A stretch of 32,256 bases of DNA from a virus: positions 1-32,256 of IMG/VR virus record IMGVR_UViG_3300036782_000079. The stretch is one strand, 5' to 3'. Of this stretch, positions 6,605 to 14,889 are shown in pieces. Within the stretch, counting starts at the first letter, position 1. The number at the start of each line of letters is the position of its first letter. Below the pieces are notes generated by a model. The model worked only from the letters and a program-made list of their open reading frames with translations, was not told the DNA's origin and ran no database searches. The position numbers and the translations under genes were made by a program.

Positions 6605-8211
6605 TGGCCTCGCTTCTCGAAAGGGCCATCGAGGCCATCAGCCCGCGCGCCGCGCTGAAGCGCGAAGCCGCACGCCAGCTCCTGCAGCTGCGCCGCTACG
6701 AAGCTGCGCGCCATTCGCGCGCCACCTATGGCTGGCTGGCTGCCTCGACCTCCGCCAACGCCGAGATCTATGGCGACCTGGTCACCCTGCGCAATCGCTC
6801 GCGCGATCTCGTGCGCGGTCACGGCATGGCGCGCAAAGCGGTGCGCGTGCTCAAGAACAACGTCATCGGGACCGGCATCATTCCGCAGCCGCAGACCGGC
6901 GACCAGCTTCTCAACAAGAAGATCGCCGATCTGTGGCAGCGCTTCGCCGACGAGTGCGACTACGCCGGCCAACTCGACATCTACGGGCTGCAGGCGCTCG
7001 CCTATCGCTCGATGATCGAGGGCGGCGAAGAGCTCACGCGGTTGCGCATCGTAAGCCGCGGCCGCGCGCGCAAGATTCCGCTAGAGCTGCAGTTGCTGGA
7101 AGGCGACTTCCTCGATCACCGCAAGAACGAGCGGCTGGACAACGGCCGCATCGTGCAGGGCGTCGAGCTGCAGGATGGCAAGCGCGCCGGCTATTGGCTG
7201 TTCCGCGAGCATCCCGGCGAATTCATTCCGGGATCGCTGCAGTCGTACGAGACCGATCGCATCGACGCGAAGTCGGTGCTGCATCTTTACGAGGTCGAGC
7301 GCATCGGCCAGGTGCGCGGCGTGCCGTGGCTTACGCCCGGCATGATCGATGCCAGGCACGGACAGGACTATTGGATGTCCGAGCTGATGCGCAAACGCCT
7401 CCAGGCCTGTCAGGTCGCCGTGGTGTTGGGCGCGGACGATGAAGACGAAGCCGGTATTGCCGGATCGACGCAGACCGCCGATGGCAAGCCGTCGCCGGAT
7501 ATCGGTCCGAACGGGCCCGTGGTCGAGGACGCCGCAGGCAACCGCATCGAGGCGTTCGAGCCCGGGATGATTGCCATCGCGCGCGGCGGCAAGAAGGTCG
7601 AGTTCACCCCCATCGCAACGGACAACACCTATTCCGCCGTGCGCGCGGTCAATGCGCGTGACCTCGCCGCGGCCTGGGACGTGATGTACGAGCAGATCAC
7701 CGGCGATCTGTCGCAGGGAAATTTCTCATCGCTCAAGGCCGGCGCCAACGAGTTCCGCCGCTCTTGCGAAACCATGCAATGGCTCACCTTCATCCCGATG
7801 TGGGCGACGCCCGTTTATCGCGCCTTCATCGATGCGTGCGTGGTCGCCGGCGAGCTTCCGCGCGGCGTTCCGTACACGGTCGATCACACCGTGCCGATGT
7901 TCGAGTCGGTGGACCGGCTGAAAGATACGCAGGACGACGTGGCATCGATCCGCGCACTGCTGACATCGCCGCAGGAGCGCATCCGGCGTCGCGGCGGCGA
8001 TCCGGAGCGCGTGCTGGCCGAAGCCATCGATTGGCACAACGCGCTCGTGAAGGGCGGCGTCGTGTCCGATGCCGACGCCGCGCTGGTGAGCAAGCCCGGC
8101 GCCGCCACGTCGCCGGGGCTGCGTCCTGAAGGCGCCGGCGACGGCGCTACCGAAACGCCGGCCGGCGAGGAAGACGCCAGCCAGTCCTCTGAAGGAGAAA
8201 ATCCGAAATGA
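6604..8211 (+). CDS. Portal protein, lambda family
   Basis: A 535-residue portal of the lambda gpB type, the dodecameric ring through which DNA enters and leaves the head. Diagnostic stretches include the N-terminal DLVRGHGMARKAVRVLKNNVIGTG (about 75-100), LQLLEGDFLDHRKN, WLTPGMIDARHGQDYWMSELMRKRLQA (about 240-265) and the late-conserved YEQITGDLSQGNFSSLKAGANEFRR (about 362-386). The C-terminal 60 residues are low-complexity (Ala/Gly/Glu/Ser) as in many portals. Start and stop both overlap neighbours, placing it firmly in the head operon. Confidence 0.93.
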   Translation: MASLLERAIEAISPRAALKREAARQLLQLRRYEAARHSRATYGWLAASTSANAEIYGDLVTLRNRSRDLVRGHGMARKAVRVLKNNVIGTGIIPQPQTGDQLLNKKIADLWQRFADECDYAGQLDIYGLQALAYRSMIEGGEELTRLRIVSRGRARKIPLELQLLEGDFLDHRKNERLDNGRIVQGVELQDGKRAGYWLFREHPGEFIPGSLQSYETDRIDAKSVLHLYEVERIGQVRGVPWLTPGMIDARHGQDYWMSELMRKRLQACQVAVVLGADDEDEAGIAGSTQTADGKPSPDIGPNGPVVEDAAGNRIEAFEPGMIAIARGGKKVEFTPIATDNTYSAVRAVNARDLAAAWDVMYEQITGDLSQGNFSSLKAGANEFRRSCETMQWLTFIPMWATPVYRAFIDACVVAGELPRGVPYTVDHTVPMFESVDRLKDTQDDVASIRALLTSPQERIRRRGGDPERVLAEAIDWHNALVKGGVVSDADAALVSKPGAATSPGLRPEGAGDGATETPAGEEDASQSSEGENPK

Positions 8212-10508
8212 CGCTTGTTCTGAACAAGGCGGGCGAGCGCCACGCCTCGCAGCTGATCGCCAATGGCGACGACAACGATTCCGATCCGTGGAGCTTCGAC
8301 GCGTCCGACGAAGACGCGCTGCTCGGCGAAGGCGGCGACAATTGGGACGCCTACACGAAGTGGTTTCTCGGCGAAGACACTGATGCCACCGAGCGGACCA
8401 AGGAGCGCTTCAAGTACCCGTTCGGCAAGAACGGCAAGGTCTATCGCTCCGCGCTGCGAGCCATCCGTTCGCGATCGGCACAACAGAACGACACGGACGT
8501 CTATGACGCCGCCGGCCGCCTCATGGACGAGATGAACCAGAAAAGCGAAGACGGAAAGAAGACATCGCAGGAAGGCCTGGAGACGCGCGACATCGTGGCG
8601 CCGCGCCTCTGCTACCGCGCGGCCTCGGTGCAGCTCGTGCCCGGCACGATCAATCATGCCGAGCGAACCATCGATTGCATCTTCTCGACGGAAACGCCTG
8701 TCCAGCGCTCGAGCTGGAGCGACGGCGATTACGTCGAGGTGCTGAAGCACGATCCGAAATCCGTCCGTCTCGACCGCATGAACAAGGGCGCGGCGATGCT
8801 CGACAGCCATGATTACTACAGCGGTTTGCGCGCGATGATCGGCGCCGTGGTGCCAGGCAGCGCCCGCATCGAAAATCGCCAGCTCGCAGGCACCGTCCGC
8901 TTCTCGCGCAATCCTGGCGGCGACGCAGCATTCCAGGACGCCTGCGACGGCATCCTGACGGGGCTTTCCGTCGGCTACGCCACGCACAAGGTCGAGATCG
9001 ACGACACGCAGACGCCATCCGTTCACACGGTCACCGATTGGGAGCCTTACGAGGTCTCCGGGTGCCCGATGCCTGCCGATGTGGTTGCCGGATTCCGGTC
9101 CGCGCAACCGCACGGTTCAACCCGCGGGACTCCGCCCGCCATTTCCGAAAGGGAAACCACCACCATGAAAGAGACTACCGCGCCGGCGGGCGCTGTTGCC
9201 GCCGAACTCGATGCCAACACGCGCTCCGCCATTCAGGCGGGCGTGCAGTTCGGCATCAAGGCCGAACAGGAACGCCGCGACGGCATCGCCGATATCGCCA
9301 AGAAGCTCGGTCTTGCGGATGAACTCGCTGCCGAGCACGTCCGCAAGGAAACGCCGCTCGATGCGTTCCGTACCCTGGCGATCGACGAAGCGGCCAAGCT
9401 CGACCGCGCATCGCCGCAGACGGACGCCAGCAATCCGTTCGCCAGCAATCCAAATGTGATCCGCGGCGGCATCAAGCGCGATCCGGAAAAAGGCGAGATG
9501 GCCGCGCGCATGCTGCGCTGCCTGGCGTTCGCCAAGCGCAGCGGATTTTCGCCGCTCGACATCTCGGGCCGGATGTGGGGCGATCCGCTGCTCACCCGCG
9601 CCATGGCGGCCGGGGTCGGCGCGTCCGGCGGCTTCCTCGTGCCAGAGCAGTATGCGGCCGAGGTGATCGAGTTCCTGCGTCCGGCTTCTGCTGTGCGCAA
9701 GCTGAATCCGATCATTCTCCCCATGCCGGGCGGCAACACCTCTATGCCGCGTCTCGCTTCCGGGGCAAACGCTGGTTATGTCGGCGAAAACAAGCCAATC
9801 GTCGGACAGGATCTCGGAACGGCGCAGGTGAAGTTCAGCGCCAAGAAACTTGCGGCGCTGGTGCCGATTTCCAACGATCTGCTCGCGTTCGCGAGCCCGC
9901 AGGCCGATCAGGTCGTCCGGGACGACATGGTGACGGCGATTGCCCAAGCCGAAGACGTGGCGTTCATTCGCGGTTCTGGCACCGAGTACACACCACGCGG
10001 CATGCGCAATGCAGCACCCAGCTCCAACGTCATCGCCGCTAATGGCACCGTCAGCGCTACCAATACCAACGACGACCTGAAGAAGCTGCAGAACGCGCTC
10101 ACCAATTCGAATTGCCGGATGCTACGTCCCGGCTGGATGTTCGCGTGGCGCTCGCGCAACTACCTCTACAATCTGCAGAATGCGAACAACCAATACATCT
10201 ATCGGGACGAGATGAACCAGGGCAAGCTGAATGGCTTTGCCTATGCGGTCACCAATAACATTCCGATCAACCTCGGCTCTGGATCGGATTCTGAAATCTA
10301 CCTTACCGACTTCGCCGATGCTGTTATCGCCGAGGTTCCTGGTCTGCGCATCGATGTGTCGAACGAGGCGGCATACAACACCGATAGCAATACGGTGGTG
10401 TCGGCGTTCTCGAACGACCAAACGGTGATCCGCGTCATCGAGGAGCATGACTTCAACATGCGCCACGATCCCTCGACCGCTGTGCTGACGGGCGTGACCT
10501 GGTCGTAA
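8208..10508 (+). CDS. Prohead protease-major capsid protein fusion
   Basis: One 766-residue frame joins three parts. Residues 1-110 are an acidic leader with the KYPFGKNGKVYRSALRAIRSR block seen in some phage protease proteins. Residues about 125-300 resemble an HK97-type prohead protease with candidate catalytic His201 (MLDSHDYYSG) and Ser254 (GILTGLSVGY). Residues about 320-766 are a scaffold-like helical segment (about 325-400) followed by an HK97-fold major capsid protein (AAGVGASGGFLVPEQYAAEVIEFLR, then NANNQYIYRDEMNQGKLNGFAYAVTNNIP). GGAG lies before ATG 8208, which overlaps the portal stop. Protease-capsid fusions are known in HK97-like phages and are self-cleaved. An internal in-frame ATG at 9165 has its own AAAGGGAAA tract and could also yield a separate 447-residue capsid chain. 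Confidence 0.92.
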   Translation: MTLVLNKAGERHASQLIANGDDNDSDPWSFDASDEDALLGEGGDNWDAYTKWFLGEDTDATERTKERFKYPFGKNGKVYRSALRAIRSRSAQQNDTDVYDAAGRLMDEMNQKSEDGKKTSQEGLETRDIVAPRLCYRAASVQLVPGTINHAERTIDCIFSTETPVQRSSWSDGDYVEVLKHDPKSVRLDRMNKGAAMLDSHDYYSGLRAMIGAVVPGSARIENRQLAGTVRFSRNPGGDAAFQDACDGILTGLSVGYATHKVEIDDTQTPSVHTVTDWEPYEVSGCPMPADVVAGFRSAQPHGSTRGTPPAISERETTTMKETTAPAGAVAAELDANTRSAIQAGVQFGIKAEQERRDGIADIAKKLGLADELAAEHVRKETPLDAFRTLAIDEAAKLDRASPQTDASNPFASNPNVIRGGIKRDPEKGEMAARMLRCLAFAKRSGFSPLDISGRMWGDPLLTRAMAAGVGASGGFLVPEQYAAEVIEFLRPASAVRKLNPIILPMPGGNTSMPRLASGANAGYVGENKPIVGQDLGTAQVKFSAKKLAALVPISNDLLAFASPQADQVVRDDMVTAIAQAEDVAFIRGSGTEYTPRGMRNAAPSSNVIAANGTVSATNTNDDLKKLQNALTNSNCRMLRPGWMFAWRSRNYLYNLQNANNQYIYRDEMNQGKLNGFAYAVTNNIPINLGSGSDSEIYLTDFADAVIAEVPGLRIDVSNEAAYNTDSNTVVSAFSNDQTVIRVIEEHDFNMRHDPSTAVLTGVTWS

Positions 10509-10548
10509 GCCGATTCTCGCCAAAGCAAATCCCAAGAACCTGTGAATT

Positions 10549-10577
10549 GCGCGTCCCGCGTGAAAGCGCGGGGGCGC
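10549..10577 (+). other. Hairpin in capsid/decoration intergenic gap
   Basis: CCCGCG (10555-10560) pairs with CGCGGG (10567-10572) around a TGAAAG loop, with further outer GCG/CGC pairing across an internal loop. It lies between the capsid stop and the start at 10607. There is no U-tract, so it is more likely an mRNA-processing or stability hairpin than a terminator. Confidence 0.4.
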
Positions 10578-10606
10578 ACTCGCACCTCAAATCGGAGACG
10601 AAGACA

Positions 10607-11020
10607 ATGGACCCGCTTTCCAACAACATCGGGGCCTTCATCAAAGGCAAGCCCGGTGTCGCACCGCAGGCCTCTTCGGCCGGCACTGTTAATGGCGGCT
10701 GGACTGACCGCCTCGGCTATCAGAGCTGCCTGCTGTTCGCGCAGACCGGCGCGGCATCCGGCTCGCCCAGCACGCAGACGCTCGATTGCAAGCTTCAGTC
10801 GGCGGACGACAATTCCGGCACCAACGCCGCCGATATCGACGGCGCGGCGATCAGCCAGATCACGGCGGTGAATAGCAATGCGTCGGCCAGCGTCGATCTG
10901 CTCGGCGCCAAGCGCTGGATTCGCGCGGTGAGCACGGTCGCCTTCACCGGCGGCACATCCCCCACCCTGCTGCACTCCGCCGCGATCGTTCTCGGCGGCG
11001 CGCAGGAGCTGCCGGCGTAA
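10607..11020 (+). CDS. Probable head decoration or structural protein
   Basis: A 137-residue protein starting MDPLSNNIGAFIKGKPG, with GGAG 11 bases before ATG 10607. It is rich in Ala/Ser/Thr/Gly and alternates short beta strands (LDCKLQSADDNSGTNAADIDGAAISQITAVN, RWIRAVSTVAFTGG), as in small beta-rich capsid or tail proteins. Its place directly after the major capsid gene is that of decoration proteins (gpD-like) in many phages. No specific family is recognised, so the role is inferred from position and composition. Confidence 0.6.
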   Translation: MDPLSNNIGAFIKGKPGVAPQASSAGTVNGGWTDRLGYQSCLLFAQTGAASGSPSTQTLDCKLQSADDNSGTNAADIDGAAISQITAVNSNASASVDLLGAKRWIRAVSTVAFTGGTSPTLLHSAAIVLGGAQELPA

Positions 11021-11083
11021 TCGAACGACTCCGGCCAGGCGGGACGCGCGACTGATGTTGCGGGCGCCCGCTTCTCTCCTTTT

Positions 11084-11110
11084 TGCGAACAGGCTCGCGC
11101 CTGCTTCGTT
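11084..11110 (-). repeat. 27-bp palindromic repeat, compensatory variant
   Basis: On the + strand GCGAACAGGC, TCGC, then GCCTGCTTCG. Compared with the consensus, both arms carry a change (C to G on one side, G to C on the other) that keeps the pairing. T-runs flank both sides (TTTTT before, TTTT after), so this copy could act as a bidirectional terminator between 11020 and 11141. Confidence 0.7.
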
Positions 11111-11140
11111 TTCCATCACTCTGTGGAGGGCACACGCCCC

Positions 11141-11407
11141 ATGAAACACGTCAAGTTCAAGAAGCACAATTCGCCCTACAATGCCGGTGAGCATGCCGGG
11201 TTCGCGGATCATGAGTTCGCAGACCGCCTCGTGAAGCTCGGCGTTGCCGACTACTGCGACAAGAACGGTAAGCTGCTCGGGCCATCGGCCGCGGAAAAGG
11301 AAGCGGCCGCGAAAGCTGCAGCCGAAAAGGAAGCGGCCGCGAAAGCTGCAGCCGAAAAGGAAGCGGCGGAAAAAGAAGCGGCCGCCGGGAACGGTGGTCG
11401 TCGTTAG
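11141..11407 (+). CDS. Small head-tail region protein with Ala/Lys/Glu repeats
   Basis: An 88-residue protein. The N-terminal 50 residues (MKHVKFKKHNSPYNAGEHAGF, then ADRLVKLGVADY) form a small conserved-looking domain found in short phage proteins next to connector genes. The C-terminal 35 residues are a repetitive, strongly helical AEKEAAAKAA tract encoded by a 30-bp tandem repeat. ATG 11141 has GTGGAGGG 12-19 bases upstream. No function is assigned; connector-associated by position. Confidence 0.65.
   Translation: MKHVKFKKHNSPYNAGEHAGFADHEFADRLVKLGVADYCDKNGKLLGPSAAEKEAAAKAAAEKEAAAKAAAEKEAAEKEAAAGNGGRR
11294..11366 (+). repeat. 30-bp tandem repeat within coding sequence
   Basis: Two identical 30-base units (11294-11323 and 11324-11353) and a partial third encode EKEAAAKAAA. 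Unit number could vary by slippage without changing frame. Confidence 0.85.
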
Positions 11408-11410
11408 CCC

Positions 11411-11695
11411 GTGACCATTCTCGCCTTCCCGGATCTGGTGAAAGCGCCGGCCGATATCGAGACGGTTGCGCTCGACTGGTCGGCGTTTGCGCCGTCCGGG
11501 CAAAGCAGCATTGCCACGCATTCCGTCGCCGTGAAATGCGGCGACGTGGGCGCCGCGGACGCTGGGGTGAGCGCGCTCACGCAGAAGGTCACGCTGTCGG
11601 GTGGCACCTGCGGCCTGCGCAGCATCGTGGAGGCGACGGTTGCGTTCGCAGACGGCACATCGCTCACCCGCGGCTTTGACGTTGTCGTGAAATGA
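11411..11695 (+). CDS. Hypothetical beta-rich phage protein
   Basis: A 94-residue protein starting at GTG 11411 (MTILAFPDLVKAPADIE), three bases after the preceding stop and overlapping the next start (ATGA at 11692). The sequence alternates strands (TVALDWSAF, QKVTLSGGTCGLRSIVEATVAFADG, RGFDVVVK) and resembles a small immunoglobulin-like fold, often used in structural phage proteins. No clear ribosome-binding site; translation is probably coupled to the gene upstream. Family not recognised. Confidence 0.6.
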   Translation: MTILAFPDLVKAPADIETVALDWSAFAPSGQSSIATHSVAVKCGDVGAADAGVSALTQKVTLSGGTCGLRSIVEATVAFADGTSLTRGFDVVVK

Positions 11696-12015
11696 GTGAC
11701 CCCTTTTCCATCGGGCTGGATTCGCTGTTTGCCACCGCGATGGCGATCGACGTGCTCTATACGCCGCAGGGCGGACAGGCCGTCGCCGTGCGCGCGCTGC
11801 TGGCGGAGCCCGACACCGACGTTGTGATCGGAGGCCAGGCGAAGCTCACCGATCACAAGCGTGTGCTCGAAATCCGCAAGAGCGAATTGGTAGCCGCATC
11901 GAAGGACGATGTGATCGAGATTCCCAGAGGTTCGGGACAGAATTTTCGCGTCATGCAGGCGCTGTCGAGAGATACCGATCGCCTGCTGTGGCGCATCGAG
12001 GCGGCATCGGCATGA
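11692..12015 (+). CDS. Head-tail connector protein, FII-like
   Basis: A 107-residue protein. Its late segment (VAASKDDVIEIPRGSGQNFRVMQALSRDTDRLLWRIEA) fits the pattern of lambda gpFII-type head-tail attachment proteins: a charged turn, a short strand with the modified value, then a strand ending in a basic/aromatic pair. Length (gpFII is 117) and location between connector genes agree. The ATG overlaps the previous stop, and its own stop overlaps the next ATG. Confidence 0.6.
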   Translation: MSDPFSIGLDSLFATAMAIDVLYTPQGGQAVAVRALLAEPDTDVVIGGQAKLTDHKRVLEIRKSELVAASKDDVIEIPRGSGQNFRVMQALSRDTDRLLWRIEAASA

Positions 12016-12446
12016 CCTTCCAAACGAGGGCGGGGGCGCTCGATGCGCTGGAATCCGTCATGGCAGCCGCGCTCGCATCACCGGTCACCTTCGAACGCGA
12101 TCCGGAAAAGAACGTGCCGGCGAGCCACGACGGCGTGGTGATCATGCGGCACGGCGATCCCGGCGACCCGGAAGTCATCCTGTCGCCGCTGTCGTTTGCC
12201 TTCGAGCACCAGGTGGAATTCGAGATCACCGCAAGCGGACCGGATCGCGCCACAACGGTCGAAAGCATCATCGGGCGCATCGATCCGGCGCTTGCGGTGG
12301 ACCGTACTCTCGGCGGCGCGGTGGACGATGCGCGCGTGATGACGGCGCCCGACATCAACGAATACGAGGCGGATGGCGTCGAGACCGAGCGCTCTGCCGT
12401 TCTGCACGTGCAGCTGTCCTATACGACGGCCAGCGCTGCAGGGTAG
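12012..12446 (+). CDS. Tail completion/terminator-like protein (gpU position)
   Basis: A 144-residue protein, MTFQTRAGALDALESVMAAAL. The blocks VVIMRHGDPGDPEVILSPLSFAFEHQVEFEI and DPALAVDRTLGGAVDD are typical of small minor tail proteins in Rhizobiales and Rhodobacterales prophages. Relatives are sometimes labelled acyl-CoA transferase, which has no support here. By order (after the FII-like gene, before a tail-completion gene and the tail tube) it is probably the tail terminator that caps the tube. Confidence 0.6.
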   Translation: MTFQTRAGALDALESVMAAALASPVTFERDPEKNVPASHDGVVIMRHGDPGDPEVILSPLSFAFEHQVEFEITASGPDRATTVESIIGRIDPALAVDRTLGGAVDDARVMTAPDINEYEADGVETERSAVLHVQLSYTTASAAG

Positions 12447-12479
12447 ATTGCGCGAGCCATGTTACGGGACGGGAAAGCG

Positions 12480-12839
12480 ATGTGGACCTTTTCGCAAGAG
12501 ACCGGCCAGTTGATCCATGACGGACAGCTGGTCGGCGTCGGCTACAGCGGAACCGGCAGGGGTCGATGCAATCCGGCGATGCAGAACGTCGCCAATGTCG
12601 GCCCGATCCCGCAAGGCAGCTATCGCATCGGGCCAGCCAGCTACAGCCATCCCAAGCTCGGGCCCTGCGTCATGGCGCTGACGCCGTTGCCGGGCACCAA
12701 CACCTTCGGCCGCTCGGCGTTCTTCATCCATGGCAACAACCAGGCGAACGATGCCAGCCATGGCTGCGTGATCCTGGGACCGTCCTTCCGCCAGATGATC
12801 GCGAACAGCGACGATCGCAGTCTCACCGTTACGGCATGA
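12480..12839 (+). CDS. DUF2778 peptidoglycan-acting enzyme
   Basis: A 119-residue single-domain protein. The L,D-transpeptidase-like signature is intact: His84 in FFIHGNN, then His94 and Cys96 in ASHGCVIL, the catalytic Cys of this fold. The N-terminal half (TFSQETGQLIHDGQLVGVGYSG, VGPIPQGSYRIG) matches the DUF2778 pattern, also seen in the Tlde1 class of secreted cell-wall toxins. No signal peptide. ATG 12480 is chosen because GGGAAAG sits eight bases before it; an in-frame ATG at 12459 lacks one. Its stop overlaps the next start. In a tail operon it may locally open peptidoglycan during DNA entry or assist lysis; this role is inferred. Confidence 0.82.
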   Translation: MWTFSQETGQLIHDGQLVGVGYSGTGRGRCNPAMQNVANVGPIPQGSYRIGPASYSHPKLGPCVMALTPLPGTNTFGRSAFFIHGNNQANDASHGCVILGPSFRQMIANSDDRSLTVTA

Positions 12840-13510
12840 CGCGCGGCTTTCGCTTCACGGCGCCGAAATGGAAGCCGGTCACCGATGGCCTCGGCGACGA
12901 CATGGCGAAGGCGGCCGCCGCCGCCGCCGATGAGATCACGCAAGGCCTCAAGCTCGAGCTGCGCGCCCAAGTCGAAGCGGCCGGCCTCGGCGCCCGCGTG
13001 GCGAACACCTGGCAGGGGCGGCGCTATCCGTCCACGGCGGCGAGCATCAATGCCGCCGCGTATGTGTGGTCGAAGGCGCCGGCGATCATCGACGCGTTCG
13101 ATCGCGGTCCGGTGATTCACACGGTCAACGGCCGGCGCTATCTCGCCATTCCGTGGCCGAACGTCCCGCGCACGGCGGGAGCGCGCGGCGGCGGGGGCCG
13201 CATGACGCCGGCGCAAGTTGAAACCTATTTCAACCAGGACCTGAAATTCGCCCGCGCCGGCAATGGCCGGCTCGTCGCCTATGTCGATGTCGTCGGCACC
13301 GCGGCGGGATCGTTCAAGCGCGCCACCGGCAAGCAGCTCGGCCGCCTGTACCGTCAGGGCAAGGCGCCGCCGCACCATGTGCAGGTGCCGATGTTTACGC
13401 TCACGCCGACGGCGCGGATGCCGAAGCGGTTGAGCGTCGATCAGGCGGCCGAGCACTGGGCCGCGCAGGTGCCCGACATTCTGGAGAGCAAGTTCGAAGC
13501 TCTCGGTTAG
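12836..13510 (+). CDS. Minor tail protein, DUF6441-like
   Basis: A 224-residue protein starting MTRGFRFTAPKWKPVTDGLG, the ATG overlapping the DUF2778 stop. The blocks AGLGARVANTWQGRRYPS, INAAAYVWSKAPAIIDAFDRG and GRRYLAIPWPNVPR, and a basic C-terminal part VPMFTLTPTARMPKRL, resemble the DUF6441 phage tail family. By position it corresponds to tail completion proteins such as gpZ/HK97 gp10. The final bases run directly into a copy of the palindromic repeat, whose first base is the last base of its TAG stop. Confidence 0.7.
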   Translation: MTRGFRFTAPKWKPVTDGLGDDMAKAAAAAADEITQGLKLELRAQVEAAGLGARVANTWQGRRYPSTAASINAAAYVWSKAPAIIDAFDRGPVIHTVNGRRYLAIPWPNVPRTAGARGGGGRMTPAQVETYFNQDLKFARAGNGRLVAYVDVVGTAAGSFKRATGKQLGRLYRQGKAPPHHVQVPMFTLTPTARMPKRLSVDQAAEHWAAQVPDILESKFEALG

Positions 13511-13536
13511 AGCGAAGCGCGCGCGAGCGTGTTCGC
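13510..13536 (+). repeat. 27-bp palindromic repeat after DUF6441-like gene
   Basis: The left arm is GCGAAGCGCGC and the right arm GCGTGTTCGC. It shares its first base with the upstream stop codon. It lies in the 89-base gap before the tail tube gene. Confidence 0.8.
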
Positions 13537-13554
13537 AAAATAACGAAAATCTTC

Positions 13555-13570
13555 CGGGCGCGCTCGCGCC
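13555..13570 (+). terminator. Compact GC hairpin before tail tube gene
   Basis: GGGCGCG (13555-13561) and CGCGCCC (13564-13570) form a perfect stem. There is no U-run afterwards, so terminator activity is doubtful; it may stabilise the tail-tube mRNA 5' end. Confidence 0.3.
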
Positions 13571-13599
13571 CTCAATCCGACAACACGAGGAGAAACATC

Positions 13600-14889
13600 A
13601 TGGCTCGCGCACGCGGCGCCAACGCACAGCTGTGCGTGGCGTATGAATCCACTTACGGCACGCCGCCGGGCTCCGGCTTCTACAAGGTGCCGTTCGTCTC
13701 GGCGAACATCGGTGACGAACAGGATCTGATCGCCAGCGATCTGCTCGGCCAGGGCCGCGATCCCGCCGATCCGGCGCAGGATGTGATCAACAACGCCGGC
13801 GACATCGTCGTCCCCGTCGACCTTCGCAATTTCGGCCTGTGGCTCAAGGGATTGCTCGGCGCGCCCACCACGGTGGAAGGCGTTGCGGCGACCGCCAGCT
13901 GGGTGTTCTCCGCGCAGCCCGCGACCAGCGCCACCATCTCGCCCAACGGCGTCGATTTCACCTTCGTGGCGTCCGATCCGGGCGATGGCGACATCCTCAT
14001 CGGCGCGACGCTCTACGACACCGTCGTCAATGCCGTGCAGGCGCTCAACGCCAGCACCGATACGGATGTGAATGTCGCGACCTACAGCATGGACCTCAAG
14101 GGCACGACGATCTTCGCCACCTACGACACGGTCGGCACCGGCGGCAATGCTTTCACCCTGGCGGCGTCCACGTCGCCCGCGTCGCACGCCACGGTCTCCG
14201 GCGCCACCATGTCCGGCGGCGCGGCGAGCGGCGGCTATCAGCACACCTTCGCGTCCGGTGCGCTCACCTTGCCGTCGCTGTCGGGCGAGATCGGCAATGT
14301 CGACATCGCCTCCTACGCGATGAACTACGGCATCGGCATCGACAAGATCGCCATCAATCTGGCGCGCTCCGGCCTGCTCAACGCGACCGTCAGCACGATC
14401 AACCAGGGCGAGAGCGCGCGCACCGGGTCGTCCGCCGCCGGCTCGCCGACCGTGCTGCAGTTGCTGCGCTTCGCCCAGTTCACCGGCAGCGTCACGCGCC
14501 TTGGCGCGACCCTGGGCGATGTGGTGTCGGGCAATTTCACCGCCGCCAACAATCTCGACAAGGTCGAAGTGATCCGCCCCGATGGCCGCATTGCCGGTGT
14601 CGATCCGGCGGAGGCGTCGTACACCGGGCAGGTGGTGATCCGCTTCAAGGACACCGCACTGATGGCGCTGGCAACCGCCGGCGAGCCGGTCGATCTCACC
14701 TACAGCTGGCAGATCGCCGCCAACCAGACGCTGGAGTTCATCTTCCACCGCGTCTTCCTGCCCAAGCCGAAAGTGCCGATCACCGGCCCTGGCGCGGTGC
14801 AGGCGACCTTCGACTGGCAGGGCGCCAAAGACCCGACGGTCGGCCGGGCGTGCACGGTCGTCCTGTGCAACGACGTGTCGAGCTACTAA
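13600..14889 (+). CDS. Major tail (tube) protein with inserted domain
   Basis: A 429-residue protein, MARARGANAQLCVAYESTYGTPP, the characteristic start of tail tube proteins in this phage class; rings of it form the tail tube. Residues 1-95 and about 215-429 form the tube core (LSGEIGNVDIASYAMNYGIGIDKIAINLARSG, EVIRPDGRIAGVDP, and the final FDWQGAKDPTVGRACTVVLCND). Between them, about residues 110-210, is a Thr/Ala/Gly-rich module (SPNGVDFTFVASDPGDGDIL, YDTVGTGGNAFTLAAS, TVSGATMSGGA) that looks like a separate beta domain inserted in a loop. AGGAG lies before ATG 13600. Length exceeds a plain tube protein because of this insert. Confidence 0.87.
   Translation: MARARGANAQLCVAYESTYGTPPGSGFYKVPFVSANIGDEQDLIASDLLGQGRDPADPAQDVINNAGDIVVPVDLRNFGLWLKGLLGAPTTVEGVAATASWVFSAQPATSATISPNGVDFTFVASDPGDGDILIGATLYDTVVNAVQALNASTDTDVNVATYSMDLKGTTIFATYDTVGTGGNAFTLAASTSPASHATVSGATMSGGAASGGYQHTFASGALTLPSLSGEIGNVDIASYAMNYGIGIDKIAINLARSGLLNATVSTINQGESARTGSSAAGSPTVLQLLRFAQFTGSVTRLGATLGDVVSGNFTAANNLDKVEVIRPDGRIAGVDPAEASYTGQVVIRFKDTALMALATAGEPVDLTYSWQIAANQTLEFIFHRVFLPKPKVPITGPGAVQATFDWQGAKDPTVGRACTVVLCNDVSSY

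Noticed and set aside
11294-11353. Short direct repeats considered as a CRISPR-like array.
   Set aside because: The units are contiguous, have no spacers and encode a helical protein tract.
12012-12446. Label acyl-CoA transferase for the small tail protein.
   Set aside because: The protein is 144 residues, has no CoA-transferase motif, and sits exactly where a tail terminator is expected.
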